Positions 7,215-10,600 of a stretch of 10,600 nucleotides of DNA are shown piece by piece (the stretch's first letter is position 1; each line of letters begins with the position of its first letter). Both the position numbers and the translations under genes were made by a program. This stretch comes from DASRVA01 sp050732935 (GTDB taxonomy: Bacteria; Gemmatimonadota; Gemmatimonadetes; JACCXV01; JAHWKZ01). The notes beneath the pieces were generated by a model. That model worked only from the letters and a program-made list of their open reading frames with translations. It had not been told where the DNA came from and ran no database searches. The stretch is taken from positions 1 through 10,600 of the forward strand of contig JBOHRW010000027.1 of assembly GCA_050732935.1 (NCBI GenBank), written 5' to 3'.

Positions 7215-8849
7215 TTACGGGGTTTCCGCCAGCTCCTCGCCGCCCCGGAGCCCCACGTCCAGCCACTTGTTCGCGTAGAACACCATCGGGATCTCGTAGC
7301 CGTCGATCCACGGCTGGACGATGTCGGCGTCGACGGGGTGGACGGTGAAGATCCACGGCGCATCAGCCTGGATGAGGCTGTCGGCGCGGGCGTACATCGC
7401 GATGCGTTCCTCGTCGTCGAGGGTGCGGCGCGCCTGGAGGATCAGCGAGTCCACGACCGCGCTCGAATAGAAAGCGGCGTTCCCGCCCGCTCCCGCCATT
7501 TCGCTGTAGAAGAGGGGGTAGAGGAAGTTCTCGGCGTCGGGGTAGTCGGCGTACCAGTTGGCGAGGTAGGCGTCCAGCTCGCCCTGCTGCATGGCCTGCC
7601 GGACGGCGGTCCAGTCCCGCTGCTGGAGGTTCATCGTCACGCCCACGCTCGCGAGGTTCGCCTGCACGGCCTCGAGGAAGCGCTGGTTCAAGGCGAGCGA
7701 CCGGAAGAAGACGTCGAACGTCAGACCATCGGCGCCGGCGTCGGCCAGCAGCTCGCGAGCGCGGTCGGGATCGTAGCCGTACGGCTCGCCGTCCTCGCGG
7801 TAGCCGGGGAGCCCGGGTGGGATCGGGCCGTGAGAGAGGATGGTCTCGCCCGGATAGATGGCCTCCGCGATCGCGGCTACGTCGACCGCGTAGTTGAGGG
7901 CCTGCCGGACCCGCGTATCGGTGAACTTCTCCTTGGCGTTGTTGAGCGCGAGGTAGTACGTGACGAGGGCGGGCCGGGTATGGATGAACGGTTGCCAGTC
8001 GGAGTTCGCGGCGAAACGATGGTACTCCGGCTTCGGGAACTCGTTCAGGTCCGCCCAGTCGAGGTTCCCGCTCTCGAACTCGGCGATCACCGTCGTCGTC
8101 TCGGGGATGATCCGGATCTCCATGCCGTCCGCCTTGGGCTCCCCGCCGTGGTAGCGGTGGTTCGCCGTCAGCCGGATCACGTCGTCGTGGGCCCACGACT
8201 CGAAGACCCACGGACCCGTCCCGACGGGCGCCTCGGAGAACCCCTCTCCCTTGCGCTCGATCTCTTCGCGCGGGACGATGTGGGCGGCGGGCATGGCCAT
8301 GAGCGACAGAAAGGGCGCGTACGGCTGCCTGAGGGTGATCCGGACGGTGCGCGGGTCCAGGACCTCGAGCCCGCGCAGGCGGTCCGCCTCGCCCTCGGCC
8401 ATCTCGCTGGCCCCGTCGATGAAGTCGAACACCCAGGTGAGCGGGCTCCGGCTCGCGGGCCGGAGCGCCCGTTCGAACGAGTAGCGGACGTCCTCGGCGG
8501 TGAGCCTCCGCCCGTTGTGGAAGGTCACGTCGTCACGCAGGAAGAACGTGTAGATCTCTCCGTCCTCGGAGACCTCCCACCGCTCCGCCAGATTCGGCTG
8601 CAGGCGCTCGTCCCTGTACTGCACGAGGCCGTCGAACAGGTAGACGATCAACCGGCCGCGGTAGACGTCGACCGCCTGGATGGGATCGAGGCTGGCGGGA
8701 TCGGACTCCAGGTAGAGGTGGAGCACGTTGCGATCGGTCTCCGCGCGGGGCCCGCCCGCGCCCCCGCACGCGACGAAGGTCAGACCCAGCGCGATCGCCA
8801 GCGGTGCGAGGAGCGAGGGCACGCACCTGCAGAAGGTCCTTTCGGGCAT
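7215..8849 (-). CDS. Family-5 extracellular solute-binding lipoprotein (peptide/nickel ABC importer)
   Basis: This 544-residue periplasmic receptor delivers substrate to DppBC-type permeases. A lipoprotein signal ends in FVA|C with the lipidated cysteine at 28; F at -3 is a tolerated variant of the usual L. The family-5 opening ESDPASLDP lies at 48-56. The conserved core AERWEVSEDG with VTFHNGRRLTAEDVRYSFER follows at 88-127. APVGTGPW falls near 205-212, and LADAG with NLASVGV further on, all standard for SBP_bac_5. The length matches DppA/OppA. The start ATG has GAGAGGA five bases before it. The gene follows the DedA gene by 40 bp on the same strand and converges on the metal-transporter gene. 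It is over 5 kb from the permeases at 182-1982, on the same strand but with three plus-strand genes between them. It is the only binding protein in the window and is presumably their partner. Peptide is the likelier ligand; nickel or another small ligand cannot be excluded. Confidence 0.95.
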   Translation of the reverse strand: MPERTFCRCVPSLLAPLAIALGLTFVACGGAGGPRAETDRNVLHLYLESDPASLDPIQAVDVYRGRLIVYLFDGLVQYRDERLQPNLAERWEVSEDGEIYTFFLRDDVTFHNGRRLTAEDVRYSFERALRPASRSPLTWVFDFIDGASEMAEGEADRLRGLEVLDPRTVRITLRQPYAPFLSLMAMPAAHIVPREEIERKGEGFSEAPVGTGPWVFESWAHDDVIRLTANHRYHGGEPKADGMEIRIIPETTTVIAEFESGNLDWADLNEFPKPEYHRFAANSDWQPFIHTRPALVTYYLALNNAKEKFTDTRVRQALNYAVDVAAIAEAIYPGETILSHGPIPPGLPGYREDGEPYGYDPDRARELLADAGADGLTFDVFFRSLALNQRFLEAVQANLASVGVTMNLQQRDWTAVRQAMQQGELDAYLANWYADYPDAENFLYPLFYSEMAGAGGNAAFYSSAVVDSLILQARRTLDDEERIAMYARADSLIQADAPWIFTVHPVDADIVQPWIDGYEIPMVFYANKWLDVGLRGGEELAETP

Positions 8850-8889
8850 CGGATTCCTCTCTTCAGGTGATGGACTTCGTATCGCGGGA

Positions 8890-9531
8890 TCAGCTTTCCT
8901 CGGTCGAGGCCAGCTCCTCTTCCAGTTCGTGCTCGCGCTTCCGATGGAAGACCCACAGCAGGAGCGCGATGCCGAGCACGAAGCCGATCGCGCCTCCCCA
9001 GCCCATGTAACGCTCGATGATGTCCCAGGAAGCGCCGAAGAAAAACCCGATCAGGGTGAAGACGGCTCCCCAGATGATACACGAGAGCACGCTCCACGGC
9101 AGGAAGCACGAGTACGGCATCCCGCTGATCCCGGCCACGACGGGCCCGAACGAACGCAGGATCGACATGAACCGGCCGAAGAAGACCGTCTTGCCGCCGT
9201 GGTTCTCGTAGAACCGCTCTGTCATCCGAAGTCGCTTCTCGTCGAAGAAGAAGTACTTGCCGAAGCGGTCCACGACCCCGTAGCCGAACGTGCGTCCGAT
9301 GAGGTACCCGACCTGGTCGCCGCCGATCGCCCCCAGGATCGCCAGCGCACCCACCGCCCACGGGTCGAGCACGCCGCGGTAGGCGTAGAAGCCGCACAGC
9401 ACGATGATCGTCTCGCCCGGCGCCACGAGCCCCAGGAACGCGCTCGTCTCCAGGAACGTCACCAGGAAGAGGGTCGGGTAGCCGTACGCGCTGAGGAAGG
9501 GGACGAGGAACTCGAGGATGCGCTCCTGCAT
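8890..9531 (-). CDS. DedA family (VTT/SNARE-associated) inner-membrane protein
   Basis: This 213-residue membrane protein has the usual DedA length. Conserved features are a glutamate in FLETS (E28), APGET at 37-41, the glycine-rich GGDQVGYLIGR at 70-80, and FGRFMSILRSFGPVVAG at 118-134 with arginines R120 and R126 and proline P130. WSVLSCIIWG and a final helix follow, then a charged tail rich in Glu (REHELEEELASTEES). DedA proteins are reported to recycle lipid carriers such as undecaprenyl phosphate or to scramble phospholipids across the inner membrane; the substrate of this one is not readable. GGGAGG lies three bases before the ATG, a slightly short spacing. The gene is 40 bp upstream of the binding-protein gene, so the two may share a transcript, although their functions are not obviously linked. 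Confidence 0.93.
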   Translation of the reverse strand: MQERILEFLVPFLSAYGYPTLFLVTFLETSAFLGLVAPGETIIVLCGFYAYRGVLDPWAVGALAILGAIGGDQVGYLIGRTFGYGVVDRFGKYFFFDEKRLRMTERFYENHGGKTVFFGRFMSILRSFGPVVAGISGMPYSCFLPWSVLSCIIWGAVFTLIGFFFGASWDIIERYMGWGGAIGFVLGIALLLWVFHRKREHELEEELASTEES

Positions 9532-9574
9532 GGGCCTCCCGAGATTGCGCTCTTGGCGCCGGGGTGGATATCAT

Positions 9575-9658
9575 CGCCGGCCGGGCTGGGGGACGGCCGC
9601 GCGACGATCGTTACCCGCTTCGGTCCGGGAGGTGCCTCGGGTGTGGGCCCGGCCGGCG
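9575..9658. repeat. 12-bp perfect inverted repeat with 60-bp spacer
   Basis: The arms CGCCGGCCGGGC (9575-9586) and GCCCGGCCGGCG (9647-9658) are exact reverse complements, 60 bp apart. On the minus strand the first arm begins one base after the orphan-gene stop codon, and the second ends 43 bp before the DedA ATG. The spacer contains the smaller palindrome ACGATCGT at 9604-9611. There is no T-run, so it is not a standard terminator. In GC-rich DNA such arms can arise by chance. Confidence 0.6.
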
Positions 9659-9659
9659 G

Positions 9660-9890
9660 CTACTCGAGCGGGTGCACGACCCGGTCCCGGCTCGCGGCGT
9701 CCCAGAGGTTGCGAAGATGGCTGTTGATGCGCTGCTCGGCGCGAGCCTGGTAGAAGGGCGTCACCGTGCCCTCCCAGACACCCTGGTCCAGCAGCTTGAG
9801 CGCGCGGCGCTGCTTGAGCCCCGCCTCCTGGAGCTCGGCGGAGGCGAAAACGGCGCCGATCGCCCGCTCGATCTCTTCGCGATCCGGCAT
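9660..9890 (-). CDS. Small hypothetical protein of 76 residues
   Basis: I do not recognise a family. The frame from ATG 9890 to TAG encodes 76 residues with third codon positions overwhelmingly G or C (about nine in ten), matching the real genes here. The protein is charged and probably helical, with a pattern such as EEIERAIGAVFASAELQ, then LKQRRALKLLDQGVWEG, then RAEQRINSHLRNLW. There is no signal peptide, membrane helix, or Cys or His cluster, so it should be a soluble cytoplasmic protein. No Shine-Dalgarno is present before the ATG. The frame stays open far upstream, but that part is antisense to the cupin gene. The ATG faces the cupin ATG across only 18 bp. DedA lies 128 bp downstream on the same strand. 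Confidence 0.6.
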   Translation of the reverse strand: MPDREEIERAIGAVFASAELQEAGLKQRRALKLLDQGVWEGTVTPFYQARAEQRINSHLRNLWDAASRDRVVHPLE

Positions 9891-9893
9891 GAG

Positions 9894-9899
9894 AAGGGA
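9894..9899 (+). promoter_or_regulatory. Ribosome binding site of the cupin gene
   Basis: AAGGGA lies nine bases before the ATG at 9909, inside the 18-bp gap between the two divergent start codons. It supports 9909 as the start and argues against the upstream in-frame ATG at 9564, which would run antisense to the orphan gene. Confidence 0.6.
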
Positions 9900-9908
9900 A
9901 GCTATCCG

Positions 9909-10403
9909 ATGAGCGTCGATGTCGTCAATTTGGGGGATCTGGAGTACGAGAGGTTCGAGGGCGGCGTGCGCTTCGCCGCTGACTGGGGGGACATCTCGCG
10001 GCGGAGCGGCGGTCGGAAGCTCGGGGCTGGCCACTGGATCGTGCCGCCGGGCAAAGCCTCCGTTCCCTACCACGCGCATCTCGTCAACGAGGAGCTGTTC
10101 TTCGTCCGCCGGGGCTATGGCCAGCTCAGGACCCCGGAGGGGGTCCGCGATGTCCGCCCGGGCGATTTCTTCCTCTGCCCCCCGGGCCCTGGCGGCGCGC
10201 ACGGAGTGCGCAACACGGGCGACGGCCCGCTCGAGATCCTGGCCCTCTCCACGATGGAGGAGCCGGAGGTTTCGGAGTACCCGGACAGCGGGAAGATCTA
10301 CGTCCTCGTCGGGGCTGCTCCGGGCGGGGACGCCGCCGTCCGGACGGTCGACCTCCTCTTCCGTCGCGAGCAGGCGGTCGACTATCTGGACGGGGAGCGC
10401 TGA
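9909..10403 (+). CDS. Single-domain cupin protein
   Basis: This 164-residue protein has one cupin_2-type barrel. Motif 1 reads PYHAHLVNEELFFVRRGYG (53-71), giving metal ligands H55, H57 and E62 with the expected HxHx4Ex6G spacing. Motif 2 reads GDFFLCPPGPGGAHGVRN (85-102), giving H98; it has two more residues than the textbook PxGx2H spacing, which is common in this CPPGP-type subfamily. A conserved tail LSTMEEPEVSEYPDSGKI follows. The fold and metal site are clear. The reaction is not: such cupins include small-molecule dioxygenases, isomerases and sugar- or hormone-binding proteins. There is no signal peptide, so it is cytoplasmic. It is divergent from the orphan gene by 18 bp, with a further plus-strand gene starting 66 bp downstream. 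Confidence 0.88.
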   Translation: MSVDVVNLGDLEYERFEGGVRFAADWGDISRRSGGRKLGAGHWIVPPGKASVPYHAHLVNEELFFVRRGYGQLRTPEGVRDVRPGDFFLCPPGPGGAHGVRNTGDGPLEILALSTMEEPEVSEYPDSGKIYVLVGAAPGGDAAVRTVDLLFRREQAVDYLDGER

Positions 10404-10469
10404 GGGCGATAGTCTCTCCCAGATCCGACTACCTGCCAGCCGAACCCCGTCCGCAAGGAGAGACCTGCC

Positions 10470-10600
10470 ATGCGACCGAAGTGGATCCAGGCCCCTCTCG
10501 CCGTGTTCGTCGCCCTGTTCATGGCCGCTCCCGTGACCGCGCAGGAAGCGGAGGCTGCAGCCGGCCACGACGAGCAGGCGATGATGGCGAAGTGGGTCGA
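10470..10600 (+). CDS. Secreted protein, N-terminal fragment, possibly DUF1579 (runs off right edge)
   Basis: Forty-three codons are visible from ATG 10470, preceded by AAGGAG at 10455-10460 with nine bases of spacing. Residues 1-24 form a signal peptide: MRPKW, a hydrophobic core, and VTA|QE. The mature part begins EAEAAAGHDEQAMMAKWV. An acidic lead followed by an MMxKW-type segment recalls the opening of exported DUF1579 proteins, but the diagnostic part is outside the window, so this is only a suggestion. The gene is complete at its 5' end and truncated by the window edge. Confidence 0.72.
   Translation, partial: MRPKWIQAPLAVFVALFMAAPVTAQEAEAAAGHDEQAMMAKWV

Noticed and set aside
182..8849. 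Calling the ABC importer a dedicated nickel system because of the nearby Ni/Co transporter
   Set aside because: DppBC and the family-5 binding protein show only superfamily features shared by peptide and nickel importers. Proximity alone does not set the substrate, and a secreted aminopeptidase next door favours peptides.
7071..8870. A 599-codon open frame on the plus strand across the binding-protein gene
   Set aside because: It is antisense to an unmistakable family-5 binding lipoprotein, and the translation has shadow-like composition.
9564..9908. Upstream extension of the cupin frame
   Set aside because: It would be antisense to the 76-residue frame, which has better coding character. 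Cupin similarity and a good ribosome site both point to ATG 9909.
9891..10568. Upstream extension of the 76-residue frame to 302 residues
   Set aside because: The added part is antisense to the well-supported cupin gene and resembles shadow translation.
1..10600. CRISPR arrays, tRNA/rRNA genes, insertion sequences or phage-type genes
   Set aside because: I saw no spaced direct repeats, no recognisable RNA gene, no transposase or integrase frame, and no terminal inverted repeats bounding any gene block.

Overview
The window is GC-rich, with G or C at most third codon positions and several GTG or TTG starts. It carries ten complete or partial protein genes plus one small hypothetical gene. No RNA gene, CRISPR array, insertion sequence or integrase is visible. 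Three exported proteins share an A|Q-E/D signal-peptidase cleavage pattern. A secreted M1 peptidase, a CBM9-like/DUF5916 outer-membrane protein and an ECF sigma factor occur together. This mix suggests a Gram-negative, probably environmental heterotroph of the Gemmatimonadota/Acidobacteriota type. The assignment is an inference from gene content and composition, not from a marker gene.

Layout, left to right. (1) Positions 1-1982, minus strand: a DppB-type permease, a DppC-type permease four bases after it, then the first 28 codons of an ECF sigma factor running off the left edge. (2) Positions 2087-7058, plus strand: a secreted M1 zinc aminopeptidase, an exported CBM9-like/DUF5916 beta-barrel protein, and a NiCoT/RcnA-like nickel/cobalt transporter with a histidine-rich loop. 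The transporter gene starts inside the end of the DUF5916 gene. (3) A 156-bp convergent gap with two short GC hairpins. (4) Positions 7215-9890, minus strand: a family-5 solute-binding lipoprotein (the natural partner of DppBC), a DedA membrane protein and a 76-residue orphan protein. (5) Positions 9909-10600, plus strand: a single-domain cupin and the start of a small secreted protein, possibly DUF1579.

The most coherent picture is peptide scavenging. A secreted aminopeptidase trims peptides, and a binding lipoprotein hands them to the DppBC pore. The ATPase subunits are not in the window. The metal transporter may relate to metalloenzyme supply or metal efflux, but the direction of transport cannot be read from the sequence.

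Most of the window is ordinary housekeeping or accessory content, and I do not see a convincing new defence or mobile system. The points most worth a second look are the overlapping DUF5916/metal-transporter pair, the histidine-rich tandem repeat held constant at the protein level, the 76-residue orphan with its 18-bp divergent junction to the cupin gene, and a 12-bp inverted repeat right after the orphan's stop codon.
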